A stretch of 64,000 nt of DNA from Schistosoma mansoni (Eukaryota > Platyhelminthes > Trematoda > Strigeidida > Schistosomatidae): contig NC_031502.1 of assembly GCF_000237925.1 (NCBI RefSeq), positions 42,285,975-42,349,974 of the forward strand, given 5' to 3'. A model generated the notes under the pieces. It was not told the DNA's origin. It did not search any database and saw nothing but the letters and a program-made list of their open reading frames with translations. A program made the position numbers and the translations under genes. Below are positions 32,965 to 45,059 of this stretch, piece by piece. Each line of letters opens with the position of its first letter. Positions within the stretch are counted from its first letter, which is position 1.

Positions 32965-33225
32965 TGTGTAGCTGTAAATAATTCCCCAAAATCAATAGCT
33001 TTCTAAGGTTCGACATTGGATGCTGACCACGTTGTTTAAGTGGACTTGTTTAACTGAAGGCTTTCGATCATGCATCCGTACCAGATCACGTTTCAACTCG
33101 GAGTGGGACACAGCTCCTACGTTTCACTAGATAGCTAAGAACAAACGCCTCTCGATATATTGGTAACGTATCAAATATATCTTTCCTACCTCTTCTCGTC
33201 TGACTTCTGATTTCTATCGGGCGTG
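32965..33225 (+). repeat. Direct repeat unit 1 (about 260 bp)
   Basis: Shares with 33605-33870, in order and orientation: GTGTAGC(T)G...AATCCCCAAAAT, TTCGACATTGGATG(C)TGAC, AACTGAAGG, CGATCACGCATC-like, GCACCAGAT, CAAATATATCTT and ACTTCTGATTT. Non-coding. Confidence 0.6.
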
Positions 33226-33569
33226 AGAAGGTTTCGAATATAGAAGGTACTACTGGCCGCTAGTTGTAAAACTAGAATACCAGTCGTATCCTCACCTGGA
33301 TACCAAGGTCTCTCATATAATTTAGTTTTATTAGCAGTGTATGGAAAAATAAGGCTCCAATCACTCAATAAAATGGGAGGTCCCTCTGGTTGACGAATTG
33401 ATGGAAGAGCAAGTCTTCTGACAAGCATTTTCGTTCTTTCCCTACTGAACTCATTGGAGTGTCCTCGTAAATTCATTGAAGTGGAGGAAAAATGAAATAA
33501 TTCGAGGACTGTTACTGGGTCATTTTCAGTCCTTCTGTATAACAGGTGAAATGGGTATGGTTTAATCAC
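33186..33569 (-). mobile_element. Probable CR1-like LINE remnant
   Basis: A 127-codon minus-strand frame. Its first third (VLELFHFSSTSMNLRGHSNEF) resembles the CR1-like C-terminal segment at 12390-12430 (LFAPSSTNNLRGHSKKV). The remainder (LALPSIRQPEGPPILLSDWS) is not recognised. It lies between the two direct-repeat units. Confidence 0.4.
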
Positions 33570-33604
33570 CTACTCAACATATGGCAGGTTTGAGACCTCA
33601 ATAA

Positions 33605-33870
33605 TCAACTTGGTTGTAGTGCTGTAGCGGTTAACAAATCCCCAAAATGAATGGTTCTGTAAGTCTTGGACATTGATGTTGACGTTATCAGTTTTACTGG
33701 GCATGCCCCAACTGAAGGTACTCGGTCACGCATCTGCACCAGATTATGAGTGAGTATGCCGTGCTATGCATCCCCTAAAACTGTTAGACAGCTTGGACCA
33801 AACGCTTCCCTACGTCTCGATAGCCTCCCAAATATATCTTCGAACTTCTGATTTGACTGGGTTGGTATAC
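33605..33870 (+). repeat. Direct repeat unit 2
   Basis: Second copy of the unit at 32965-33225, about 640 bp downstream in the same orientation, substantially diverged. Confidence 0.6.
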
Positions 33871-33879
33871 TTAGATTAC

Positions 33880-34495
33880 AAGGGTGTTACTTGTAGAGGC
33901 GTTGCCAAAATCTAAATGCGTGTGGCATTTAAGTACATCTGGAAAACCAATTCTTTAACATTATTCATCATCCATATATACACAACTCAGTATTAAATAT
34001 GCTCCATAAAGTGTTCTTCAGCGTTATTTTGTAGTCGACAAACACCAAACCTTAATGCTAATTTCTGTAAATCATTCTGGAGCTCTGAATCATCCTTTTT
34101 GTTTCAGTCCGCTCTCTAGTTATTCATATTATCAGTGTATAGCAAGAGTGATACTAAGAAAGGAATGTAGAAGTCTCATTTACATAAAACAAGACAACGG
34201 TCTTTCAAAAATATGCTCACTGACACTACTCTAGGCACTGCTTTCCTGTCAGATAAGTTTGAATTAACGAAAACTGTCTGTTTGAATTCAATTAAAAAGT
34301 TTTATGCAGAGAATCAATCCCCTTTGAATCTCAAAAATTGCCCCAATTATCAGCGTGGTATGTAGAACACTGTTAGAGCCAATAAAATATACTTCTGTAA
34401 GTTGCTTTTGGCGCTTTCGGTCCCATATTCTGGTGATATTCAATATATTCTTGTCAGAAGTAGAGATCAAAGTACAAATTCGATCGTCGGGGCAT
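33880..34495. other. Unassigned spacer
   Basis: No supported gene. Fragments may be old repeat sequence. Confidence 0.35.
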
Positions 34496-34499
34496 ATTC

Positions 34500-34905
34500 T
34501 TTTGTTGACTCACTGAGGTGGTATTGGTTCTCAACCGCAAGGTCCTTGGAGCCGTAGATAGGATAAGTGAGAAGGTTTGAATTCAACATTTAATAGTGAA
34601 GGCGGAAGACTTGATAGGTATGGCATGTCTCTGCCATGCAGGTGTGGTCACCACTAAGTAGCCTCTTGCTTTAAATACTAAATATATTATTCTCTTCCCA
34701 GCGCGAATGCATTCTTCAGAAGTCCTTAGCAGCAACCACTTAATGTCACAATAGGGGGAGTAGGTATGGATAGTGATATGACTTTCATCTAAGGTCGAAT
34801 GGATTAGGTGATCATATAATGACAGATCAACAATTGTAGAATAGTTCTATTATTCTAGTATCATGGGAAAACCTACTTAATACCAACGAAGACATTAATT
34901 ACACA
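34500..34905 (+). repeat. 400-bp dispersed repeat, copy
   Basis: Blocks shared with other copies: GGTATTGGTTCTCAACCGCA, TTTAAATACTAAATATATTA, GCATTCTTCAGAAGTCCTTAG, AGTGATATGACTTTCAT and ACTTAATACCAA. Plus orientation. Confidence 0.65.
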
Positions 34906-36210
34906 TCACTTTAGTAGCTACTGAAGCGCGTTAACCATGTTCAAACACATGTGAGATTCCTTCGCCACTTAAAAGGGCTAGTAGAAGATATAAGACTCAT
35001 ACAAAAGGAGGTAAAAGATTATGAACTCATACATTATGAGTAAGTTATATCGTTTGATTTACTCTCTTTGAACTGCACATTCCGACTTTCTAGTGGTGTT
35101 GTTACGGAATTTATTCAGAGCTGCTTTTGAATTTTGTGTTTCAATTGGTCTGATAACGATTATTATTGAGATTCCTCAAGTTTTATGATGTTATTAAAAC
35201 CATGAGAAGTTGTTTCAGTAGTTTATCTCAGCAATGTGCAAATCAAACAACCTACAAGGATGCACTGTGGTAGATGGTTTGACAAACTAGTTGATTTTAC
35301 GAGTAAATATATGGAAGCGTACAAGTAAGCTTCGGGCGGTGGTATATGGTTCGCAACACGTTGCTTGCAAAACGTATCAATTTGGATTCCGTCGTCCACT
35401 TATAGCCATCTTATTAACAGCAAATTTGATAATCCGATAAATAATAAATTTCGAGACAATCAGTATTTGTAGGACATGATATGAGCTATCTAGTTAGCGG
35501 GTCTGTAACAGTAAATTTATGTGACAAATATTTGGATGGTGGAACCAGGTTGATAGTACGTGAGCGCATATATTGGAAACGCCTACGTCGTGTTGGAAAC
35601 TTTCTCAATCCACGGACTTAGGGTTATTGAACCATGCTGTCTTTACACTATGTGCAAATTCGTACCCACCTTCTTGTGTCTGCACTTATGCGTAACCAGA
35701 TGAAGCATTCCGTCATGAGTTTCATAGCTGTTCGACTGCTGAGCTGTCATGAGAGATGAAGAATTTGGAAGATACTTCTTTCGTAGGAATTCAACAAGAA
35801 TGGATGGTTGTCTACATATGCGACTTCATGTATGGTTGTAAAATCAGAGGAAATAATCGGGACACACTTAAGTAACAAGTTGAATTTTTCCCTATGAATC
35901 TTTGGACCTTCACCACCCACTCGAAGTTAAGCTATATCTTCAAGATAGATATCTTTTTGTAGGATGACAGCATTAATTTTTCCCTCCAATACAGCATCTG
36001 AAACAACACAGAGCTTCTCTTGATGAACTTTATGTTAATCTTGAGCTTTTATATATAGTTCAGTTGTTCATCTTTTTGAGATGAATTTCGATCGCATGGC
36101 GTGTCAAAGGAATGACGTAGTAGTCTATTCTTGGTAAGGATAGACAATTCACGACCTCTCGGCAGAAAGTCTAAGCGTTCAACAGCGAAATACTTGGCTA
36201 ATAAACCGTT
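34906..36210. other. Unassigned spacer
   Basis: 1.3 kb with no open frame of note, no named repeat and no RNA gene recognised. Confidence 0.4.
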
Positions 36211-36214
36211 ATCA

Positions 36215-36590
36215 TGTAGTGGCAATGGTACCTAACCGCACGATCTTTGAAGTCGAGCCTACAACTACTGAGAAGACTTACATTCAAGATGCAACACCTA
36301 GTAAGATGAAATATGGTGAAAGTGGGAACGACCGTACGGCATGGTATGGCCCGCCCTGCAGGCATGGTCATTCTGTGTATCTCATACCTTCCCACATTAA
36401 ATATATTATTTTGTCCACAGTCGGAACTTGTTCTTCTGGAGTAATAAACATCACATTATCAGAAGGGGTTTTGTGGAGATTTAGTATGTTTCATAGTTGA
36501 CTCATGCTTTCAACTATGAAACATCACATTGCTGACTATCACGTAGGATGAGTCAGTGTGACAATGATTCATGTGCATGAGCTGGGCTCA
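36215..36590 (+). repeat. 400-bp dispersed repeat, copy
   Basis: GTGGCAATGGTACCTAACCG, CACGATCTTTGAAGTCGAGC, CATTCAAGATGCAACAC, CCCGCCCTGCAGGCATGGTC and ACATTAAATATATTATT match other copies. The 3' half is diverged. Confidence 0.65.
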
Positions 36591-37582
36591 TAAGTCTAAA
36601 AATAGCCCCAGGAGCACAATTTTGTAGTCTGCATTTTGTCGAAGAGCTACTACTATTGGGGTCTGAAGAGTTCCTGCACATAAAATCTGGTTAGTCTTAA
36701 GGTTTGCCTTCAGATGTATCAATACTGTGGGGTCAAATAACATCGGTTTTGCACCATGAAACGCCGTCTTAACATCTGGTGAGAGGAAAATACTAACTTG
36801 TCTTCGTGTTATTAATAGTGCTAATAATTACAGTACATAATTTGCAGTTTTTTTTCATTTTTCGGTACAGCTAGGTTACAAGCGATGGTAAAAATTACAT
36901 CACCCAAACCTATCATAAACTGTTTGTTAGCCATGATCGTGGCAACTAATTACCAATCCAATTTTTCATTGCAGCAGCTTGGTACCAAGTGAATCGATGT
37001 GATCTAGAAAATATGAGGCGGAACACGAAATATGTACTTCGATGGTTAGTAATTGCTCTATAGATAATGACCACCTGGTTTTAGTCTGAGGGATTTCAAT
37101 TGGAAACTTTGGGTAATATGGGTCAGAATCGGTTGAAAGGCATAGGTGCATTCATCACCCATATTTATCATTTTCCTGAGCCCTAAAATTATCTTATATT
37201 TCATTAATATTGTTTGTTCGTCAGTCATACCTTTTGGGTCACCTCAAACTGTTATTAACCATAAGACTCTGGGTTTTGTTCTAACAATTTTATCTCTCTG
37301 CGCCAATATAGTGTAGAAACGTGAACCGATGCATATATGTTGCAGCTTTTATGTTACATATGAATGACTGCAGTTATTAAGAGTAATGTGATATAGAAGA
37401 GTGCGTGAACATTATGAAACATGAATCGTAAAAACATACTATTGGTAGTACTAAAGACAAACATATAAATAGAAATATTTGAAAATTCAAAGTAGTAAAT
37501 TGACGATCTAGTCACTGATTGAAAAAAAGAGATATTTACTGACAAACTTCAATCACCTTAAAAATTCAACTACGTATGTGAT
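36591..37582. other. Unassigned spacer
   Basis: No supported gene. Near 37080-37150 (TTGGAAACTTTGGGTAATATGG, CAGAATCGGTTGAAAGGCA) and 37320-37360 there are traces of the LINE family B 3' end (compare AGACCTTGAATGACATGGC..CAAAATCGTTTGCAATGGC at 10628-10670), too decayed for exact limits. Confidence 0.4.
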
Positions 37583-39811
37583 GCTTTACTCACGCCTGTT
37601 ACCCTGTTTTGTCGAGATTGGATCTGGTATGTAACGTGGACGCCATGCCCCTTTGGAAACTATTCTTATGAAAACACATTATATCTGAACGAATGAACTG
37701 CTATCAACTTTTATAGATTATAATTACTAAACAACCTTGCTTGGGATGCATACTGTGAACCAGTATATGTTGTAAATTGTAGATCATGCCTGTAAAAATG
37801 GCGTGTACCTTCTATTGCAGAAATATATTATTATTTGTTTGCTTGCTTCTGTGTGTTCAGCTTGTGCCTTGACTTTCTCTGTTCTTGTTCGACTGTTGTT
37901 ACTTGTTTTCTCCTTGTTCCTCCTTTCTTGAATCTTGTCCTGGATTTTCATGGAGATCCATTCCTTATGATGATGCTTCTTAGGACCCAAAACCTCCTGA
38001 CACGTTGAAGTTAGCGTCTCTTTGGTCTCTTTTTAGTTGTCCTCCATCGTAGTTTCTTCTTTCAGTAGATCCTGTAAGGCTATTTTGAATTGGTTGAGTT
38101 TGTCGGTATCTCGTAGGAAGGCTAAGATCCAAACTAAGGTTTGACTGAAGAATAACTGTCTGAGTAGTTTAGACTCTCACTATTGGTCCTTTGAAATCAG
38201 AACAAGGTGATTGGGGAGTAACGGTTCTAAATTTCATTATAAATACAAATGTACATTATTACCTAAACAAATATTACCGCTCAGTTATTCAACGAATAAA
38301 TGTCCCCTCAATAACCGATCGAAATTACAATAAATAGACCAATTGATAAGGAATGTAGGAAAATTACGGAGGGCATCAAAAAGTAAGTATTATTCTATCC
38401 TTTCTGGATAGATCAAGTAAAAATCCGTTCAAAAGATAATAGTTCTGGAAAAGTGCTTCAATTCATAATGAAGATGCACAATCCCCGTCAACTCAAGCGA
38501 CACAATCAAAGGGGAAACAATCAATATGGCTGTCGCCAAGATTAAGTATCAACTAAAACAACATGAATACAGCTCAGGAAGAAACATATAAACACAGCGG
38601 AGGTGAAAGAAAAAATGAGAAAACTATAATGAAATAAAATAATACCATCTCAAACGGCATCAAAAAGACTAGCAAAATGTACAGCTTAAGAAACCAATAA
38701 GAACAAGTTGCAAATGTATGCATAGAGGAAATTTCACACACAAAACCTTGAAAATGGATCTTGCAGGCTGTATTGAAGTTTTGTAACGCTGTTTCCCCAT
38801 TTTTCCGATGTTTCTTTTGTTTCAGTTTCATCTCGGTAACCACCAACTGGTGGTGATCTGAAGCTATGTCAGCTCCTCTCCTGTCCCTCACGTACTGTTT
38901 TTTCGAATGTTTTACTGGTGTAAATATGATCGATCTGATTCTCTGTAGTGTGATCCGATGAAACTCATATAGCTTTGTGTATGCGTTTTTGGGGAAGAAC
39001 AGTGTCGTTTATTACCGTTTTGTTGAATGCACATGAATCTGCAAATCTATCACCATTTTAGTTTCTCTCTTAGTCCATGTAGTCCCACTATACCTTCATA
39101 ACAGTTTTTGTCCGTTCCAACTTTAACATTTAGATGTCTTATCAGGGTGGTGAGATCTTTTCACTATGATCAATAGCAGTCTATCATGGAACTGATCTTT
39201 ATCATCGTCGTTGCTATCATTGGTGGGTGCATGACATTGGATAACATTCATTGTGATTCCCTCCTTGGTTTTGAAGGATGCCTTGACAATCCTAGGTCCA
39301 TTAGATTCGCATCCTATGAGTGCATCACGTGCTTCTTTGGACAGCATCAGAGTAACTCTCTGCGTGTGCAGAGGGTTTTCCTCCTCGTGACCGCAGTACT
39401 GCAGAGTCTCTCCCGGGCCTGAATTTTGCTGTCCGGCTTGGGTCCAATAGGTTTCGCTGATTCAGAGCACTGCCAGGTTGTACCTCCACATCTCCGTTGC
39501 CATTTGACTAGTGCTTCCGGTCTCCTACATTATCCGGACATTCCATGTACCTATATTAATTATTGCCCTGGTTGTTAGAAATGGTCATCGGCCTCGTGAA
39601 TTCCGAAGAATCCCAGCTTTCATCATGAGACGTCACAATTCCTTCTTAAACTCGGAGGGCAGATTTTAGATGGTTTAATTTGTTTATTCTGGTTAGTGCT
39701 TTTAACGGGGTTTTGTTCTGTGGTATGGGGTTGCTTACTCCATGCTCAACCCTCATACTTTGTGTGGGCTTGGGACCAGCAGTAACTCTAGAAGAGCTAC
39801 AGGCATAGTTC
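37583..39811 (-). mobile_element. RTE-clade LINE family A, near end-to-end but deleted
   Basis: Minus strand from right to left: 5' UTR block with hairpin (39700-39811), endonuclease (GTWNVR region near 39540; LSKEARDALIGCESNGPRIV, VIQCHAPTNDSNDDDKDQF at 39240-39345; RDRRGADIASDHHQLVVTEM, the SDHH motif near 38840), linker (LGPKKHHHKEWISMKIQDKI at 37930-37990, KVKAQAEHTEASKQ near 37860). The RT and C-terminus are absent; at 37600-37840 another dispersed repeat occupies the place. The last bases GGGTAACAGGCGTGAGTAAA at 37583-37602 are the RTE 3' end. Confidence 0.78.
37605..37840 (+). repeat. Dispersed repeat D, copy 1
   Basis: Shares GGATCTGGTATGTAACGTGGACGC-type sequence at its start and ATTGTAGATCATGCCTGTAA, GGCGTGTACC, GCAGAAATATATTA at its end with 41145-41420. 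Non-coding, class unknown. Confidence 0.6.
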
Positions 39812-39824
39812 TTTTGGGTGGTGA

Positions 39825-40290
39825 CGTTCAAGTAGTTCAAATGGTTCTGAACCGAATAGCAGGAGCTTCCGCTCAACGGGCTTCCGCATCTAGTTTTAGT
39901 GGATCTATCGTGATATTGGTTCCTAACCATACGATCTTCGAAGCTGAACATATAACTGCTAGGAATATTCACTTTAAATATGTAATATTAAAAGAAGGTC
40001 AACAATGGTTAACGAAGGAATACGCATTCAATCGTCGTCATTTTTGTGTAACTTGTCTTTTTTGTTTATAATTTATATACATTTCTATCTCTAGCCTGTA
40101 TGTGTTATTTAGAGAGATCGAACATTATATTATTGATTGTTGCGTACGACGAGTCAGAATAGACAATGATGTGACTTCCATGTGGAGTCTTACAGATTAG
40201 GCTTTAAGATCATGATAAATCTACAATGTTAGGGCCAGGTCTGTCATTATAACAGTACTAATAACGAACTTGACCATAATACCACAGATC
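39825..40290 (+). repeat. 400-bp dispersed repeat, copy
   Basis: The best-preserved copy: CAAATGGTTCTGAACCG, TTCCTAACCATACGATCTTC, GAAGCTGAACATATAACTGC, AATATTCACTTTAAATATGT, TGTGACTTCCATGTGGAGTC, GATAAATCTACAATGTTAGG and TTGACCATAATACCACAGAT. It abuts the RTE 5' end at 39811. Confidence 0.7.
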
Positions 40291-40374
40291 ACCGATGAAG
40301 TCAGGTTGGAACCTAGGTATATTTGGTGGATCAAGGGAAAAATATTAGTAGATTATAACGAAATGCCTTCATAA

Positions 40375-40772
40375 GTCCTGAAGAATATGTCAGATTTTCT
40401 TTTAAATGTCTCCTGGGAAGTCTCTTGGACTAGCTCAGTCTGTAGAGAACTGTAGCATTTTACTACTCTTAAGGGGTAAAAGGTGTGTTCACAGTCCGTT
40501 CTGATTTGTTGTGTCTCCGTTTTCTAGGTGTTACCCCTTAGGTAAAAGTTCAGTGACTGGAGGCGCTTGAACTTGAGTCCCCGAATTGATTTCCTGGCTC
40601 GCGGTTGGACACGTTCCAGAGTGTCCGTATCTTTTTGGAATGAGGGGGGAAATACTATGTTTCCGTATTCTAAATGAAGATGAATAAAAGTGAAAGCTTT
40701 TGATGCACTTTTCATCCTAATAACCAGCCTTTTTGTTCTAACTTCAGCTTCCTTTCCATCATTTGAATCCAT
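40375..40772 (-). mobile_element. CR1-like LINE fragment, decayed
   Basis: Minus-strand frame reads RLVIRMKSASKAFTFIHLHL, KDTDTLERVQPRARKSIRGL, KFKRLQSLNFYLRGNT. The pattern 'LERVQ-x-RA-x-K-x-I-x-GL...LNFYPL' marks the region after the RT palm in CR1-type elements. Related to the fragment at 13440-13770. Confidence 0.65.
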
Positions 40773-41140
40773 TCCACCTTATTACATATCGTGACTCATC
40801 ATTCTTTACTACTGTGTTCTCTTATCTGAGGGCCCTAACCACATTTCACTCTGACAACAGCAGCCGGTCTGAGCGTCATCTACGAATTTATCATACCCTT
40901 GCCTGTTCCGCTACAAACTGCTAATCATCGTTCAGGGTTTTTTCCAAGAGCCTTGTTGCTCTCTTGTCTCCCTTTCTTTTTCAGCATGACGCTCTGAGTG
41001 CGCAACTACGAAGCTTTATACGCCTAAAACAAATTTAACGTATGTGTTTTTCAAAGTCGCAGCTCATACCAAACGTCCCTTAAACGTAAAAGCTGCTTAA
41101 AAATTTGTGTTTCATAAATACTTAGCAGGACCAGAACTCT
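40773..41140. other. Unassigned spacer
   Basis: No supported feature. Confidence 0.35.
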
Positions 41141-41144
41141 TACA

Positions 41145-41420
41145 CACCAATGCCGAGTTCGGACCAGATGTGCAACGTGGACGCGATGTCATTTTTAAAA
41201 GATTATTAAAACTGAACTCACAGTGCAACACTGAAACCTAGACCTAATCATTTACTCTCTGGGACATCTTCACGAATGCATTGTCTTTTATTTTTATTGA
41301 TTTCATTTGTTTAACAGCCCTAATTAGGATGAACTTTACATGCAAAACAATTTTGCGAATTATAGATCATGCTTTTAAAAATGACGTGTACCTGTCCTGG
41401 CAGAAATATATTACACCATA
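41145..41420 (+). repeat. Dispersed repeat D, copy 2
   Basis: Second copy of the repeat at 37605-37840 (GATGTGCAACGTGGACGCGA at 41168, ATAGATCATGCTTTTAAAAA at 41362, TGACGTGTACC, GCAGAAATATATTA). Confidence 0.6.
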
Positions 41421-41499
41421 TTATCATCTTGGTTTCAAACTTCTTTCCTGAGTTTCACATCATCAGCCAAGTGATTAATCAGGCGATACGTGGTAAGGA

Positions 41500-42935
41500 A
41501 GGTCGTCTACGTAAATTAAGGAAAGTGGAGGTCATAGTACTAAACAATGGGGGAGTCCAACTAGCCTGGAAAAAAGTGAAGTTTACCCTGGCCATAAAAA
41601 GTCGATTATTTGGATACGAAGTAAGTCAATCAGTTAATGGTGATTCGCTGCCTAACCGTTTAAGACAATCAGTAAGACATCTAGGATTAGCTTTAACGAA
41701 GGCTTCCAAGAAGTCAAGGTATGTGCTTTCAGCCTTCCCTTTGCGTTCAAGGATGGCTGTCCATCTGTTCACCGCAGTCAGGAGGTTGGTTATACAAGAG
41801 GGACCTTTTCTAAAACCGTGCTGTTCGGGTGAGAAGTTTATGGATGATAAATAGTCGTGTATACCGTCACATATCAGGGACCCAATAATTTGGGACTGTA
41901 TAGAGAGAAGTGCTATCGGTTGGTAACTTGGAGGTCCTCTGCGTCGTCCTCCTTTGAAAATTGATGTGATGTGAGTCAGCTTCCATTTTTCTGGTACCGC
42001 ACCCAGCCTTGGGAAATGTGAAGTCATCACGCCGAGTGGTTTTGCCGAGTTCGAGGCCGCTTCCCTCAGTATCCCAAAACGAGCCATATTCAGGCTGGGA
42101 GAAGTGTCCTTGTTCAGGTAATTCAGTTTCTGACATACCAATTCAGCGCCCGGATCCAATTCTGAGCATCCTATTGGGTTGCTGGTAAAGCTCACGCCGA
42201 TGTAGCTAGCAAGTGGCGGTTCAAATGTCTGAAAGTACTGTTCTGCCGGAAGGTCGTCAGTGTCATCATCGTGGTTGTTTAGGCCACTTGGACCTACCAA
42301 CCGAGAAACTCCTATCCTGGCTTGTCGAAGGAGAAATGCATGTCAGAATAAGCTCTACGTATTAAAAGCATATTATTCGGTAAGCCTTATCTGATACTGA
42401 AGTCTGACTTCTCTAATTGCCTTTGTGCGTTGGTTCCTTGCTTGTTTGAGCGGCTTATATTTGCCGTTTTCACCAGTTCACTTATATTCCGCTCAGATGT
42501 GCCTTTTGTGGACTGACCTATGAAGCTGAAACATCCAACAGTTTGTAATTCCAACACCTTTTGTTAGTAACATGTTTTAGCTCAATTTTGTTGACAAAAT
42601 CGAAGGTTTTGACGGCGTGATCACTTTTATCCAAGGGAGTCAGGATCGAGGGTTGGTCAATTAGGAACTTTTTGTTCGTAAGAATGCCGTCTAAGCGCAA
42701 CAGCAACTGACCATTTGTCCGCTGAGTTTCTAAGTTCACATTTATAAATAATATCAAACCTCCGATGTGGTTGAAGAATCGAGATTCAGTAGAGTTGTCT
42801 CCTTCGATGTACTTGTGGTCAATAAAGTTGGCTTTAGGAAAGTTCAAGTCTACTGGAGTCAAGATATGAGTGTATTCGAGACGTTTAGCACTAGATAATC
42901 CTCCCAGCATGTTATTATTGCATTCGGTGTTAGCA
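41500..42935 (-). mobile_element. CR1/jockey-like LINE, endonuclease and RT parts, decayed
   Basis: Minus strand from right to left: end of endonuclease (FPKANFIDHKYIEGDNSTES, RFFNHIGGLILF, DKSDHAVKTFDF with the SDH motif near 42620), a gap, then a linker and RT start in a 224-codon frame (42300-41626): PEKWKLTHITSIFKGGRRRG, PPSYQPIALLSIQSQIIGSL, SPEQHGFRKGPSCITNLLTA, ESTYLDFLEAFVKANPRCL (motif A with DFSKAFD changed to DFLEAFV, so the first catalytic Asp is kept but the second conserved position is lost). The rest of RT is missing. Confidence 0.85.
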
Positions 42936-42944
42936 GACGGCCTG

Positions 42945-43260
42945 TAGTGGCATTGGTTCCCTAATCACTCGTTTCACGAAGCTGAACATAACATTACTGA
43001 AAAAATTTACATTCAACATGTGACACATGGAGGTGGTGAACTCAGGAACAAATGGTCGGTATGGCGTGACTCAGCCTTGCAGGAGTGTCCATCCTTGTAA
43101 CAAATCCCCAGTTACATTAAGATAGATTGTTCTATCCCTAGCTTGGCTGTGTTTTTCAGAAGTGCTAAACATCTTATTGCTGATTGTCACCATAGGAGGA
43201 GTCAGTGTAGATAATGATGTTACTTCTACGTAGGATCTAATAGCTTAGGTAGCCGCGTCA
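42945..43260 (+). repeat. 400-bp dispersed repeat, copy
   Basis: GTGGCATTGGTTCCCTAATC, CGAAGCTGAACATAACATTA, TTACATTCAACATGTGACAC, CTTGCAGGAGTGTCCATCCT, TGTTTTTCAGAAGTGCTAAA and GATGTTACTTCTACGTAGGA match the other copies. It abuts the CR1-like element's 5' end. Confidence 0.7.
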
Positions 43261-44280
43261 AGCTCTTTGCTGACTGGTTGGACAACCTTAAGGGCAGATT
43301 ACACGGCGAAGTCGCCACAAGACCTGGACTGTTCAGCGTTTTTGAGGGTGACGCTCGGTCCCCTTCAGCTATATTGATAGGGATCCAGTAGCCTACAGAA
43401 TTTTAAGGGACTACATTTGCATTCAGAGGGCTTGTGCAAGAGGACACAAGCTTACAGTTGGAGTCTAACACCGCCGATTTTATGGTGATGCTGAGTTGCG
43501 CCATATCCTTACTGGCGTTGGTACGTGTCATCGATACTAATATTGTTGAAGACCTTCTTCTTTACTCCGCTGTACGTCTTTGTTAGTTTATCCATTTCAG
43601 GACTGCCATTTCTCAAGGTTTGTGAAAACGTTTTTCGCAGACTTGTCAAGAAAATGAGGGTGTTGCTCAGCAAATTTTGAGCATTCATGTTGTACTACTG
43701 TATGTGCTGTTGCATGTGTTATATACTAAAATGAAATCTGACTTGTCAAGTTTGCGGTAAGCAGTGACTGTAAGATTTGTGCATGCTTCATGAAACCAGT
43801 CTTTTCATTTGTCCCACTACATACTGTAAATTACAGTGAAACGGTATCCAGGTCGCTTACGTGGGTTCTTCATGACCATGATGAAGTGGGAGTTGTCAGA
43901 TAGTTCCTAGCAAACGTTAACAATCGTAACATAAAAAACAATACCCCCGAAGTGCGTAAAACGGATAAAATGGGTGGTAATAAAGGTCAGGATATGCTAA
44001 AACTAGCCTCGGCGCGGAAAACTGTAAAAATCGAATAGTAAGCTGATGCAAAACCATGGTTACCTATTAACTGGAATAAAACTCAAAAAGAAAGGTAATC
44101 TGTTGAGCGTTAAGCTCAGAACAAGTTCGTTGCATCAAATATGTTATTCTTGTTACATAACGACACAGAAAAAAATTGAGAAGTGCAATTCACGTTAGAA
44201 CTGAACTTCCTGTTCGTAAGCGCGCGTCTTTTGGCTTAATAGTTTGCTCTGATGTCACCTTGATGGTACAGGACACCATT
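43261..44280. other. Unassigned; possible old retroelement
   Basis: Contains CTGACTGGTTGGACAACC and a few GC-richer phrases around 43270-43560, without a readable frame. No assignment. Confidence 0.35.
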
Positions 44281-44284
44281 AGCT

Positions 44285-44720
44285 GCGAGAAAACCGTAGC
44301 CCTGCAGTGTCATTAGTTCAAACCCAACGACCCTCGAAGCTGAACATCAAGTGGCTGAGACAATTCACATTAAACATTTAACAAAGACAGGAGATTAGTA
44401 ATGGTGAACGCAAGGAGAATTCATCGAAATGGCACTGTTCGCCAATCCAAAGGGAGTCATTCCGCCTAACCTCTTCTTTTTTTTATCTAATAAATTACTT
44501 TCTTGCCAGCCCAAATGCGTTCTTCAGAAGTGCTAGCGTCATATTGCCGATTGTCATGACAGAGTGAGTCAGTATGGACTATGATACGGCTTTTATGTAA
44601 GATCTTGCTAATTAGGTAGTCATATCATGGAAAATCTACAATTTTGGGATTAAGTCATAATGATGATGAAGATAAATGTACTAATACCAAACTAGACCAT
44701 AACTCCACAACCTCAGCACG
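44285..44720 (+). repeat. 400-bp dispersed repeat, copy
   Basis: TTCAAACCCAACGACCCTCG, AAGCTGAACATCAAGTGGC, GCGTTCTTCAGAAGTGCTAG, TATGTAAGATCTTGC, GTAGTCATATCATGG and ACTAATACCAAACTAGACCA match the other copies. Plus orientation. Confidence 0.7.
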
Positions 44721-45059
44721 TGGCAATAATGCCATTAAATTGAAAATGTGCTTCTCTTGATAAAATGTCAAGCGTTCACATCCACTAGTAAGTTCTAGGT
44801 GCTAAGGCAGTGTATTACTATTAGGCCAATATTAACCCCCTGGTTCAGTATATATGAAAAGACTTTAAGATGGTTTTAGTTGGTTCACTACATCATGTCT
44901 GAAACAATTGGAGGGCGAGGTCTTAAATTGAACACACATGGCCACCATCATGCAGTGTAGAATAATAAAATATATAATACGGAGAGTAAATAAGTAGTTT
45001 GTCTACCATGTTTTACAACTAAAAGTTTATCGGCTAGCTCTTAATCACTTTAATAAGAC

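Noticed and set aside
41369-41854. 161-codon plus-strand frame
   Set aside because: Antisense to the CR1-like RT on the minus strand for most of its length; no domain of its own.
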